DNA of 52,908 nucleotides from Candidatus Methanoperedens sp. BLZ2. Lineage in GTDB: Archaea; Halobacteriota; Methanosarcinia; Methanosarcinales; Methanoperedenaceae. The position numbers were made by a program, and so were the translations under genes. Under the pieces are notes generated by a model. It searched no databases, was not told where the DNA came from, and saw nothing but the letters and a program-made list of their open reading frames with translations. The stretch spans positions 1-52,908 of the forward strand of contig NZ_NTMG01000069.1 of the NCBI RefSeq assembly GCF_002487355.1, in the 5' to 3' direction. Numbering within the stretch: the first letter of the stretch is position 1; the number at the start of each line of letters is the position of its first letter. Positions 35,538-43,915 of this stretch are shown here, in pieces.

Positions 35538-36014
35538 ATGACATTAAAAAACTTTAAAAAAGATGAACGTGCAATCGAGTTGCCTATAAATATAGTCGTT
35601 ATGCTTGTTGTCGGCATGGTCGCGCTGGCTGCGCTGTTATCCATAATTCCTAAATCCAAGGAGAATTTAAGCGTGGATATTATTAATATTAAAATTGACG
35701 ACGGGGCAGTACAGGAAGGAAGCATTGCTACCCTGAGTGGTGACGGGACATACGAGGTAAAGGTCAATGTCAAAGTTTATGACAAGAATAATAATCCTGT
35801 CGAAAAGGCAAGTGTTACCCTGACCGGAGGCGGAGGATTTGCCGTAGACCAGACAAACAGCCGCGGCGAGGGTATTCTAACAATGGGAACGGCAAATAAC
35901 TCAAAAGTTATCATGAGGCCGAACCAAAAGAGTGTTGAGTTGAAACTTGTTGCCAAGGCTAATGGTTTTTATGACTATGAAGATGAAAAAGCAATTCAGT
36001 TATATCAAAAATAG
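35538..36014 (+). CDS. Pilin-like protein with Ig-like domain (1)
   Basis: A 158-residue protein started at ATG 35538 behind a GTGGTG motif. KKDERAIELPINIVVM followed by a long hydrophobic helix (about 14-38) resembles an archaeal prepilin-type N-terminus. The outside part holds a carboxypeptidase-regulatory or Ig-like beta domain (VKVYDKNNNPVEKASVTLTG, GFAVDQTNSRGEGILTM). It ends with VAKANGFYDYEDEKAIQL, shared with the next gene. Likely a structural or tip subunit of an archaeal surface fibre. Confidence 0.65.
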   Translation: MTLKNFKKDERAIELPINIVVMLVVGMVALAALLSIIPKSKENLSVDIINIKIDDGAVQEGSIATLSGDGTYEVKVNVKVYDKNNNPVEKASVTLTGGGGFAVDQTNSRGEGILTMGTANNSKVIMRPNQKSVELKLVAKANGFYDYEDEKAIQLYQK

Positions 36015-36056
36015 GTTTGCCTTTAAATTTTATATTTCTCTGTACTGAAGGAAAAA

Positions 36057-36473
36057 ATGGCCATAGGAATTCCTGTAAAAATAGTGGTTCTTACAATAGT
36101 GGGAATGGCTGGATTGGCAGCCATGCTTACAATAATAGATAATGGTGAGGATGCAATACCAAAACCCATACATGCGGATCTGAAAAGCACCAACCTGATC
36201 GTATTATCTGCTTTTAATGATACGGATGACATTAACATGGCAGTTGAAGTTATTGATTCAACAGATGGCACATCTGTTAAGAGAGCAAGCGTGGTCCTTT
36301 CAGGTCATGGTGCTGCTGCGGTAAACATGACAAACAATGACGGATATGCGATCTTAAGATCCAAAAAAACCGATTTTGATTTGAAAACAGGAGAAGGCTA
36401 TCTTAGACTTGATGTCAAAGCGTATGGTTTTCAGGATTATGCCAACGAATTTGCGGTCAAAATAGTGAAGTAA
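36057..36473 (+). CDS. Pilin-like protein with Ig-like domain (2)
   Basis: A 138-residue paralog of the preceding protein. It begins AIGIPVKIVVLTIVGMAGL, aligning with the mature hydrophobic helix of copy 1 but without the charged leader, so prepilin peptidase processing may not be needed. The beta domain has VKRASVVLSGHGAAAVNMTN and NNDGYAILRS and ends VKAYGFQDYANEFAVKIV, parallel to copy 1. GAAGGAA precedes the ATG. The 42-bp spacing supports one transcript. Confidence 0.62.
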   Translation: MAIGIPVKIVVLTIVGMAGLAAMLTIIDNGEDAIPKPIHADLKSTNLIVLSAFNDTDDINMAVEVIDSTDGTSVKRASVVLSGHGAAAVNMTNNDGYAILRSKKTDFDLKTGEGYLRLDVKAYGFQDYANEFAVKIVK

Positions 36474-36479
36474 AATGAC

Positions 36480-37022
36480 CTATTTCCTGTTTGTAATTAT
36501 GAACTTCCCTATTACGACCGCCCCGAATAATATTCCAACCAATATCGGATAATATGATGACCGGATAATATTCCAGTGGTTGCTGTATATAAGATATCCT
36601 GTTGCGAACATTACTATTGTGGCTGCAAGGCCTGAAAACTCAATCGGGACTTTTATTTTACCGATAGTTATTTCATTATGTTTCTCAAGTTTTGAGATCC
36701 TGTTCTCAATATATGAAAGCTGCGATTTGATAGAATCAATATCGATAACATGGGTTTCATGAGTTGTTTTTTCAAGATTGGTTAATTTGCGATCTATTTC
36801 CTGTAATTTTTCTGTGATTTCATTTTGCGAGATATTATCAACACTTCTCTCTTTTTCAGGAGATGATATATCAGCATCAGGTACGAATGTTTTGATTGAA
36901 AGACGCTTTTCAACAGCACGCATGCGGTTATCGACGCTTCTCAAACTCTGGTCAATATATTCAATACGGCCATTGATATCCGAATTGATTTTCTCGTTAT
37001 TTTTTTCATCGATTTTTTTCAC
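36480..37022 (-). CDS. Coiled-coil membrane protein
   Basis: A 180-residue protein, opposite in direction to the pilin genes around it. Residues 1-120 are strongly heptad-like with Lys/Glu and Ile/Leu (EYIDQSLRSVDNRMRAVEKRL and LQEIDRKLTNLEK). Two membrane helices follow at about 130-150 and 160-176. It may organise the membrane around the pilus genes; no known family. Confidence 0.65.
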   Translation of the reverse strand: MKKIDEKNNEKINSDINGRIEYIDQSLRSVDNRMRAVEKRLSIKTFVPDADISSPEKERSVDNISQNEITEKLQEIDRKLTNLEKTTHETHVIDIDSIKSQLSYIENRISKLEKHNEITIGKIKVPIEFSGLAATIVMFATGYLIYSNHWNIIRSSYYPILVGILFGAVVIGKFIITNRK

Positions 37023-37176
37023 TATTTATGTCACCCTGGAGTCTCCGAAACAATCCAAGTTATTTAAGGTTTTCTGAACAATGCATATAATTTTTGTATT
37101 AATATATTCAGGATAATGCATCAGGAATTTCCAATGAAACAATTTATGAACCCGAACTGTATTAGAACCGAAAAAT

Positions 37177-38439
37177 ATGGTTTCTTTTTTCAATGACGAT
37201 AGCGCTTCTATTGATATACCCATAAGACTTGTGGTATATATTATCCTGACAGCAGCGATCATAGCCGTTACTGCCATCGGGCTTTCTCACATCTGGCCCG
37301 GGATGACCGCAAATATCATGGAAAAGCAGATCGGAGAAATAAAAGCTTCATTGAGCACTATGCAAAGCGGAGGTGCACGGAATTTGATCGACCCTGATTC
37401 ACCATCCGGAAATATCCGTACTCTAATGGTTACAATCCCGGAAGATGTAGATTATCTTGCTTTTGGGGTGGACCCTGACCCTGATAATGATCTTAATATA
37501 ACAAACACACCCGATGGAATGATTACCGATAGGGGAAATGTTATTTATTACAGTGGAGCAAATGGGAAAATCAGGATACCACTTGATGATTTTATTGAAC
37601 TGCGCGAAGGACTTCTTGAAGAGGACAGATGGACAATTAATGATATCGGGGGATTACAAAATGGCGCTGTTCTTTCCGAAAAAGGAAATTATGAACTGAC
37701 ATTCGAACTGGTTTATGACCCGATCTGGAAAGAAAAATATACGCTGGTTCATATGACTGATAATTTGAACGCATATATAAATCCTTATGATCCGGCAGTC
37801 CTGCCTAATAACCTCCGGGTTTCCTTGAATCCTGATTCAATACCCGCAGATGGGGTTACCAGTGCAGAAATCCTTGTCAAGTTAAAAGATAAAAAAGGAA
37901 GGGATGCACAGGGTGATGGAATAAAAATAAACCTGTCAGCATCACTTGGAAATCTCTCTGAATCGAATCTGACAACAGTGAAAGGAAAAGCCAGTGCGAC
38001 CATCAGTTCGGATTTATTTGGGACATCGTTGATAACTGCAACTTCGCCTGGATTAAATCCGGGTTCAAGTCATTTGACAATAACGCAAAAACCAATAATC
38101 CTGGAATTCAACCAGTGGATATCTAATGAAAGTTATAAACTCTCCGGACAATTTTCCACAAACCAGCACTTAAAATACGATATTTCATTTACAGGATATG
38201 GAACTAAATTTTCAGTGCCATTGGTAGGGACCTGGTGGCCCAATGCAAGCATCGAGATAGATGGGATACAAATCGATGAAGAAAGAATTGACAGCAGGTC
38301 AACGCTCTCAAAGACATTCACGTGGGTCACAATACCCGCAGGCGATCATTATTTGAATATAAGCCTGAAAAATGATAAATATCTTCCATTGCTGGGAGAC
38401 ATGAATCTTTATGTTGAAAAAGTAGTGCTTTCGGGGTAA
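37177..38439 (+). CDS. Pilin-like protein with Big_1/invasin-type domain (3)
   Basis: A 420-residue exported protein. DDSASIDIPIRLVVYIIL and the following hydrophobic helix (about 10-36) parallel the N-terminus of the pilin-like gene at 35538. A middle beta-rich region holds the motif NLRVSLNPDSIPADGVTSAE, followed by LVKLKDKKGRDAQGDGIKI and GKASATISSDLFG, typical of bacterial Ig-like group 1 (invasin) domains. A C-terminal carbohydrate-binding-like beta sandwich is possible (EFNQWISNESYKL onward). Could be a fibre-anchored adhesin or tip protein. Confidence 0.68.
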   Translation: MVSFFNDDSASIDIPIRLVVYIILTAAIIAVTAIGLSHIWPGMTANIMEKQIGEIKASLSTMQSGGARNLIDPDSPSGNIRTLMVTIPEDVDYLAFGVDPDPDNDLNITNTPDGMITDRGNVIYYSGANGKIRIPLDDFIELREGLLEEDRWTINDIGGLQNGAVLSEKGNYELTFELVYDPIWKEKYTLVHMTDNLNAYINPYDPAVLPNNLRVSLNPDSIPADGVTSAEILVKLKDKKGRDAQGDGIKINLSASLGNLSESNLTTVKGKASATISSDLFGTSLITATSPGLNPGSSHLTITQKPIILEFNQWISNESYKLSGQFSTNQHLKYDISFTGYGTKFSVPLVGTWWPNASIEIDGIQIDEERIDSRSTLSKTFTWVTIPAGDHYLNISLKNDKYLPLLGDMNLYVEKVVLSG

Positions 38440-38510
38440 AAATCACATAATTTTAGAATTATAAATTAATGCCAAACTTCCTTATATCATGAATGCAAAT
38501 AAGCTGCTTC

Positions 38511-39278
38511 ATGCAAATTAGTTTCTCTTCCCTTGCTCTTGTAAATAACCCGTTTGACTGGGCTTATGGCCTTGAAGAACTGGGGTTCACTGGCTGGGAA
38601 GTGGTAAGTGAAGGAAAACAGCAATTAAATGACACGACGCTTTCGCAGATAAAAAACATTATCGAAACAACAGATCTTGTTCTTTCGCTTCATCTTCCGT
38701 TCTCAGACCTTAACCTTGGAAGCCTCAACCACCCTATCTGGAATGAGAGCATAAGGCAGATGACAAAATGTCTTGAAAGGGCATCTGATTTCATTGAGCT
38801 TGCAGTGGTTCATCCCGGTCATCTTTCGCCTCTGGGGATGCAGCTTCCTGACATGGCCTGGCAGCAGAATCTTGAAGGCTTAAGGGCGATTTGTGATTTT
38901 GCGGATGATTTCGGAATTAAGATAGGAGTGGAGAATATGCCCAACATGCAGCAGATTTTCGGCAGGCAGCCTGGTGAGATACTGGGTATGATAGAATCCC
39001 TGGATCGTGAGAATGCGGGGTTGACGCTTGACATGGGGCATGCCAATACTAACGGCCTTGTTATTGATTTCCTGGCAGATCTGGGAAAGGTGATACATGT
39101 TCACCTGCATGATAATAAAGGAAGAAGCGATGAACACCTTGAGCTTGGGAAAGGGACTATTAAATGGAAAGATGTCATGCCGAAATTCAAAGGGTATAAT
39201 GGAAGGTTCGTTACAGAGGCAAGAACAGTTGAAGAAGGAACTGCAAGTTTAAAATTCCTGAAAAGTATCATTTCCTGA
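38511..39278 (+). CDS. Sugar phosphate isomerase/epimerase-like protein
   Basis: A 255-residue xylose isomerase-like TIM barrel protein. LVLSLHLPFSDLN, VVHPGHLSP, IGVENMPNMQQIFG, LTLDMGHANT and IHVHLHDNKGRSDEHL give the conserved Glu, Asp and His metal ligands, and RFVTEARTVEE the terminal Glu. Metal-dependent isomerase, epimerase or AP-endonuclease IV-like roles are possible; substrate unknown. The start may instead be ATG 38493, where a near-copy of the MQIS coding occurs. Confidence 0.82.
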   Translation: MQISFSSLALVNNPFDWAYGLEELGFTGWEVVSEGKQQLNDTTLSQIKNIIETTDLVLSLHLPFSDLNLGSLNHPIWNESIRQMTKCLERASDFIELAVVHPGHLSPLGMQLPDMAWQQNLEGLRAICDFADDFGIKIGVENMPNMQQIFGRQPGEILGMIESLDRENAGLTLDMGHANTNGLVIDFLADLGKVIHVHLHDNKGRSDEHLELGKGTIKWKDVMPKFKGYNGRFVTEARTVEEGTASLKFLKSIIS

Positions 39279-39362
39279 CCGTAAACTACATAAACAAAGG
39301 ATATCATTCAAATAATTGGATAAGGATAATATAATTTATACGGATAAGGATAGGAGCGATAA

Positions 39363-39617
39363 ATGTCGATAAATGAAATAATGTTAGCAGTATTTTTAAT
39401 TAACCTTCCATTCGGGTATATCCGGGGAAATGCTGCAAGGTTCTCCAGGAAATGGATAATGGCCATACATATTCCTGTGCCATTCATATTTCTAATAAGA
39501 ATATTTTCAGGACTTAACTGGACTATAATTCCCTTGCTGGTTCTATCAGATATTGCAGGACAAATAGCTGGCGAAAAGTTGAGAAAATATAATTTCCAGC
39601 GGCCAAATAACAAATAA
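39363..39617 (+). CDS. Small two-to-three-helix membrane protein
   Basis: An 84-residue hydrophobic protein with helices at about 5-20, 32-50 and 52-68 and a basic tail. The GGAG before the ATG is well placed. No family recognised; function unknown. Confidence 0.6.
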   Translation: MSINEIMLAVFLINLPFGYIRGNAARFSRKWIMAIHIPVPFIFLIRIFSGLNWTIIPLLVLSDIAGQIAGEKLRKYNFQRPNNK

Positions 39618-39790
39618 GGCAATTGAATAAATATCATAAATTTAATATTTTTTATGAAATATACGGAACCACAATTTTTTATTAAGTCGTTTTTTCAATA
39701 AAGATATTTTATAATTATATATAAAAAAATAGAATTCTCTATATAAATCTAATATCGAACCTAATAGTTTAAAACCAGAAAAAGATACCC

Positions 39791-39931
39791 TCAATTGGAT
39801 TCCGTTTTTTGGGACTGTGATTTATATGAATTCATGCACCCCAATGTACAGAACATCTTTTCTTTGACATGGTTATTTTGTATATATATTTCCGTGTGGC
39901 AATTTTTGCATCTGACTTTAATTATTTCCAT
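39791..39931 (-). CDS. 46-residue zinc-finger miniprotein (TRASH/MYM-like)
   Basis: The frame starts at ATG 39931 behind AGAGGA at good spacing and codes for 46 residues. VRCKNCHTEIYI and KMFCTLGCMNSYKS place Cys8, Cys11, Cys28 and Cys32. The C-x2-C followed by F-C-x3-C pattern resembles the treble-clef TRASH/MYM fold, which is found in metal-responsive proteins. The frame sits in a stretch with no other gene. Metal sensing or metal storage is possible but not shown. Confidence 0.6.
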   Translation of the reverse strand: MEIIKVRCKNCHTEIYIQNNHVKEKMFCTLGCMNSYKSQSQKTESN

Positions 39932-40172
39932 ATTGGATCCTCTTTTTGTTTAATGATCGGATGAGGCTATTATGATCTGTAGTACATATATTAATTTCTG
40001 TTAAATTATTAAAATAATGCTTACAATTGTTATTATAATCACCAATTTTAGCTTAAAACCTGTCGTAAAAACAACAATATAATAAATCCCTCAACGCCAA
40101 TCTAATAAAAACCTCAAAAATCCTCGACAATCATCGAAGCATATATAAACTCATCCGCCAAAAATAATCCAT

Positions 40173-40506
40173 CATGCTCGATCAATCCATCCGTTCATGG
40201 AATCCATGGTGGGCGCAAAAGATGCCTCCGTCCCTCACAGGCATCAGGAGGGACATCACAGAAGACATCATCAAAAACCTCGGCACTCCCCACATAAGGA
40301 CGTAATAGGTGTAAGGCGCTGCGGCAAGACCACAATTCTCTATCATTTGAAGAACTCCAGAAAGAGATTTTTAAAATAAATCCTGATATATCCCACATAT
40401 TCCTGATGAGATACAGCAGAAAAACAGATGGGTGCGATGGGTCAGGACGCTTTACGACACAAAAAATTCCTCAGGCTCATCTGCAAGCCTCCTTTCAGCG
40501 CTATAA
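40173..40506 (+). pseudogene. Decayed AAA ATPase (DUF4143-type) gene
   Basis: ATG 40173 opens with MLDQSIRSWNPWWAQKMP, then LTGIRRDITEDIIKNLG, typical of archaeal AAA_14/DUF4143 ATPases. After GTPHIRT there is a stop, and the following coding in another frame shows DVIGVRRCGKTTILYHL, a Walker A. A third piece reads RWVRWVRTLYDTKN and GSSASLLSAL, the Walker B/sensor region with about half missing. Frameshift plus deletions show that the gene is dead. Confidence 0.8.
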
Positions 40507-40563
40507 GATGTTATACAATGCTATAGTAACTTATAAATATATTCAAAAAAAAGAATTACTACC

Positions 40564-40782
40564 ATGGTCACAACGATCCAGATAAAAGAAGAAATAAAAT
40601 CAACATTAACACAAATGAAACTGTTTGAACGGGAGACTTATAACGATGTCCTGGAGAGACTCATCGAAGACGTTCAAGAACTCAATGAGGAAACGAAAAA
40701 AGAGATAGAATCCGCAATAAAAGAGATCAAAAGCGGTAAATACGTGACACATGAAAAGCTTGCCAGAGAAATGGGATTCTGA
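40564..40782 (+). CDS. VapB/RelB-type antitoxin
   Basis: A 72-residue protein: N-terminal MVTTIQIKEEIKSTLTQMK strand and helix form a ribbon-helix-helix-like DNA-binding part, and the C-terminal ESAIKEIKSGKYVTHEKLAREMGF has the form of a toxin-binding tail (cf. DUF217/RelB-like). It is followed by a truncated toxin, so it now acts without its partner. A TATA-like CTTATAAATAT lies upstream at about 40530. Confidence 0.75.
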   Translation: MVTTIQIKEEIKSTLTQMKLFERETYNDVLERLIEDVQELNEETKKEIESAIKEIKSGKYVTHEKLAREMGF

Positions 40783-40835
40783 TGAAATTTCAGATGATAT
40801 GGTCAGAATCGGCAGCAGGCGAACTTAAAAAATGA
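40782..40835 (+). pseudogene. Truncated RelE-like toxin
   Basis: The ATG overlaps the antitoxin stop (TGATG), and the product MKFQMIWSESAAGELKK ends after 17 residues. MKFQMIWSESA is the RelE/ParE N-terminal strand. The rest (strands with the catalytic Arg/Lys/Tyr) is absent, and the convergent HAD gene lies 4 bp downstream. Only the first strand remains. Confidence 0.7.
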
Positions 40836-40838
40836 ATG

Positions 40839-41477
40839 TCAAAATTTCGATATATATTCTTTTAACCCTGCATGATCTGGAAGTACAATATCTGCATTCT
40901 TCAATAATTCCGGTTCCACATATGTTGGGATCGCTATACAGTACAAGCCCGCCCTTTTTGCAGATTCAACACCCAGGGGCGCATTTTCGATAACGATACA
41001 TTCATCTTTCCGGACTTTTAGCATTTCAACAGCTTTTAAATAAGACACAGGGGAGGGCTTTCCTTCTTTAACATCACTTCCAGTCACCATTACAGAAAAT
41101 GTATCTGGAAAAAACCGCCCGATTAAATCTTTGACAACTGCTTTATCAGAACCGGATACGACCGCGAGAGCATATTTATTTTTTAGTATGTCGATCAATT
41201 CATATATTCCTTCAAAAACAGTTGCCTTATTGATTTTTGAAAATATCTCCTTTTTTTCCTCTGCAAGTTTATGAAAGTCCTCAGGTTCAGGTATCCTGCC
41301 TGCTTTTTCAAATACCAGCCTGATTATTCCAATATGATTTGAACCCTCGATCTTATAGACATCATCTCTCTGGATCTTGATCCCCACATTGGCAAAAACA
41401 GCTTTCCATGCATCTGCATGATAGGGCATAGAATCAATAAGCACACCATCCATATCAAAAATTACTGCTTTTAACAT
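40839..41477 (-). CDS. HAD-superfamily phosphatase / phosphoglucomutase-like
   Basis: A 212-residue HAD subfamily IA protein. FDMDGVLIDS gives nucleophile Asp8 and acid Asp10; VVSGSDKAVV is motif II, GKPSPVSYLKAV the motif III Lys and ECIVIENAPLGVESAKRAG motif IV. The cap (about 15-80) suits beta-phosphoglucomutase or a small phosphoglycolate-type phosphatase; substrate is not fixed. It is the intact gene that borders the toxin remnant. Confidence 0.86.
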   Translation of the reverse strand: MLKAVIFDMDGVLIDSMPYHADAWKAVFANVGIKIQRDDVYKIEGSNHIGIIRLVFEKAGRIPEPEDFHKLAEEKKEIFSKINKATVFEGIYELIDILKNKYALAVVSGSDKAVVKDLIGRFFPDTFSVMVTGSDVKEGKPSPVSYLKAVEMLKVRKDECIVIENAPLGVESAKRAGLYCIAIPTYVEPELLKNADIVLPDHAGLKEYISKF

Positions 41478-41483
41478 TATTCC

Positions 41484-41588
41484 TTAATATCCCGTGTTCA
41501 ATGATAACAATTGACGTCCCGCTTTGTATACACCTCGATCAGCCTTAAATTTTTCCTTCGCCAGAAATCCCGCAAGAGCACCAAACCG
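41484..41588 (-). pseudogene. Possible C-terminal gene fragment
   Basis: A short minus-strand frame without start reads RFGALAGFLAKEKFKADRGV, then YKAGRQLLSLNTGY and a stop. The amino acid use looks coding, but no gene of origin is recognised and an in-frame TAG precedes it. It sits in the spacer before etfB. It may be debris or chance. Confidence 0.2.
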
Positions 41589-41702
41589 CTAAGGTAGAAG
41601 TGGGTGGGAAAAAATTAGAGGAGGGAATTTAATATTAAGGATTATGCAATAATTTTTATAGTTGTATGAAGAATATAAGTTCAAGTCGAGGGATAATTTA
41701 AA

Positions 41703-42515
41703 ATGTTAATTGTTACATGTGTAAAACAGGTACCGGATACTACCCAGGTAAAAGTTGACCCGGTCACCGGTACCTTGATAAGAGAAGGTGTACCGTTCAT
41801 AATAAATCCGTTTGATACCTATGCCCTGGAAGAAAGTCTCAGGCTTAAAGAAAAATACGGGTTTCGCGTAGCAGTTATTTCCATGGGGCCCCCTAATACT
41901 GAAGTTACACTGCGAAAAGCCCTTTCCCTGGGAGCTGATGAGGTAATACTTTTAAGCGACAGGGCTTTTGGCGGAGCAGATACCCTTGCAACCAGTATGG
42001 TTCTTGCCGAAGCCATCAAGAAGCTTGGTAAGAAGGACGAAGTGGCAATGGTAATTTGCGGCAGGCAGACCATTGATGGGGACACAGCACAGGTTGGGCC
42101 TGGTATTGCAACCCGATTAGGTTATTCACAATTGACCCTGGTAGACCATATCGAGAATGTGGATTTGAATGCAAAAAAAATAAGAGTCAGGCGCAGGCTG
42201 GAAGGCAGACACGAACTGGTTGAGGCCCCGCTTCCTGCAATGATCGCGGTGCTCAGGGAAATAAACCGTCCGCGTTATCCAACAGTACCTATGCGCATTT
42301 TTGCACAGGATGCTCCTGTGATATTATGGAATAACAAAGAAATGGGATTAAGGGAAGATACTATCGGCCTTAAGGGTTCTGCTACACAGGTGCGAAAGAT
42401 CTTTTCACCCCATAGAGAGAAAGGAGAGATAATCGGAGATGGGGTCAAAGATCCACAAGCTTCTGCCAGATTATTGGTTGAAAGGCTTAAAGAAAAGAAT
42501 ATCCTGATTTTATAG
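41703..42515 (+). CDS. etfB: Electron transfer flavoprotein beta subunit
   Basis: A 270-residue ETF beta chain. CVKQVPDTTQVKVDPVTG at the N-terminus, IINPFDTYALEESLRLKE and VICGRQTIDGDTAQVGPGIA (AMP-binding segment) are diagnostic. Together with EtfA it carries FAD and transfers electrons from acyl-CoA or similar dehydrogenases. It is first in etfB-etfA-EMO; the acyl-CoA dehydrogenase that would feed it is outside the window. Confidence 0.95.
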   Translation: MLIVTCVKQVPDTTQVKVDPVTGTLIREGVPFIINPFDTYALEESLRLKEKYGFRVAVISMGPPNTEVTLRKALSLGADEVILLSDRAFGGADTLATSMVLAEAIKKLGKKDEVAMVICGRQTIDGDTAQVGPGIATRLGYSQLTLVDHIENVDLNAKKIRVRRRLEGRHELVEAPLPAMIAVLREINRPRYPTVPMRIFAQDAPVILWNNKEMGLREDTIGLKGSATQVRKIFSPHREKGEIIGDGVKDPQASARLLVERLKEKNILIL

Positions 42516-42550
42516 GAAATATGAGTTAAACACCGTAGAGGCACAAGTTT

Positions 42551-43912
42551 ATGGAAGAAGAGAAAAAGATACGCAAACCACGCGGCATAGCTAAACTTAT
42601 TCCGGGAAAATGCATCGCTTGCGGAGCGCGTTGCCAGAGCGCCTGCCCCGAAGACGCTATAGAAATGAACGATAAGGGCGAGCCTGTCATCAATCTGGAA
42701 AAGTGCATTGGCTGCCGCAGATGTATCAAGGTTTGCCCTGCAGAAGCCCTTGAGATCTTTTATACCCCGGAGGAACAGAAAATCCTTGAGCAAATAGCTG
42801 CATCTACGTCTGCAAAAGGAACTGGCACTAAAGAAGTAAGTATCGAAGAAGCAGCAGCAACAGCCCATATCAAAGAATACAGGGGGGTATGGGTCTTTGT
42901 GGAACATACCGAAGGTGAGCCTGCTACTGTTTCATGGGAGTTGCTGGGAGCTGGCGCGAAGCTGGCTAAAACCCTGGGCGTTGAACTTTGCTCTATAGTA
43001 ATCGGCGACAAAGTGGAACATCTCTGCCAGGAATCTTTTGAGTATGGCGCTTCCCGTGTTTATTTACTGGATGCTCCTGTATTTCATTATTACCGGACAG
43101 AGACTTATAATAAGGCCATCTGTTACCTGGTGAAAAAGTACAAACCTGAAATATTACTTATGGGCGCAACAGGTCTTGGAAGAGACCTCGCAGGCGCAGT
43201 TGCAACAAAACTAAATACAGGCCTGACAGCGGATTGTACGGGTCTTGATGTCGATGAAAAAGGTTTTTTGCTGCAAACACGTCCGGCCTTTGGCGGCAAT
43301 ATAATGGCAACGATCTTTACTGAACGAACAAGGCCGCAAATGTCTACGGTACGACCACATGTGATGCTGTTACCCTGTAAGGATACATCGCACAAGGGTG
43401 AGATAGTCCGCGAATTTTTTGCGATCAAAGAAGATGAGGTTGCTGTCAAGGTACTGGAGATTATCAAAGGCCAGAGAGCAGAATGTGACCTGACAGCAGC
43501 AGACGTTATAGTTTCAGGAGGCAGAGGCATGCAGGGAAAAGAGAATTTCGAGATGTTACAGCAGCTTGCTGATGAGCTTGGCGGCGCAGTTGGTTGTTCG
43601 CGCGCTGTAGTGGAAGCGGGCTGGATGCCGGCAGAACGCCAGGTTGGGCAAACAGGCAAAACCGTAAGACCCAAAATCTATATCGCATGCGGCATCAGCG
43701 GCGCTATCCAGCACCTGGTCGGGATGCAAAATTCGGATGTCATAATCGCCATTAACCTGGATAAAAACGCCCCGATATTTGAGGTTGCTACATATGGTAT
43801 CGTGGGTGATGTATTCCAGGTAGTTCCGGCCATTATCGATTATATCAGAGAATTACGAACGGGCGAGATATGTTCCATATCAGAATCAAAAAATAGTATC
43901 GGGAAGGAGTAA
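42551..43912 (+). CDS. etfA: Electron transfer flavoprotein alpha subunit with N-terminal ferredoxin domain
   Basis: A 453-residue EtfA. Residues 15-70 add a two-cluster ferredoxin domain: CIACGARCQSACP (first set with one extra residue, CX2CX3CX3CP) and CIGCRRCIKVCP. The EtfA body follows from VWVFVEH. The FAD-binding end has GCSRAVVEAGWMPAERQVGQTGKTV, IACGISGAIQH and IAINLDKNAPIFEVATYG. The extra ferredoxin part fits ETFs that couple to Fe-S partners. Its 3' end abuts the EMO gene at 3 bp. Confidence 0.95.
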   Translation: MEEEKKIRKPRGIAKLIPGKCIACGARCQSACPEDAIEMNDKGEPVINLEKCIGCRRCIKVCPAEALEIFYTPEEQKILEQIAASTSAKGTGTKEVSIEEAAATAHIKEYRGVWVFVEHTEGEPATVSWELLGAGAKLAKTLGVELCSIVIGDKVEHLCQESFEYGASRVYLLDAPVFHYYRTETYNKAICYLVKKYKPEILLMGATGLGRDLAGAVATKLNTGLTADCTGLDVDEKGFLLQTRPAFGGNIMATIFTERTRPQMSTVRPHVMLLPCKDTSHKGEIVREFFAIKEDEVAVKVLEIIKGQRAECDLTAADVIVSGGRGMQGKENFEMLQQLADELGGAVGCSRAVVEAGWMPAERQVGQTGKTVRPKIYIACGISGAIQHLVGMQNSDVIIAINLDKNAPIFEVATYGIVGDVFQVVPAIIDYIRELRTGEICSISESKNSIGKE

Positions 43913-43915
43913 GTT

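Noticed and set aside
41520-41640. Possible structural RNA before etfB
   Set aside because: GC-rich patch without a foldable tRNA or known RNA motif; a short coding-like fragment explains part of it.
42275-42907. 210-codon minus-strand frame crossing etfB and etfA
   Set aside because: Antisense to two certain genes, and rich in Phe/Cys/Ser as expected for shadow reading.
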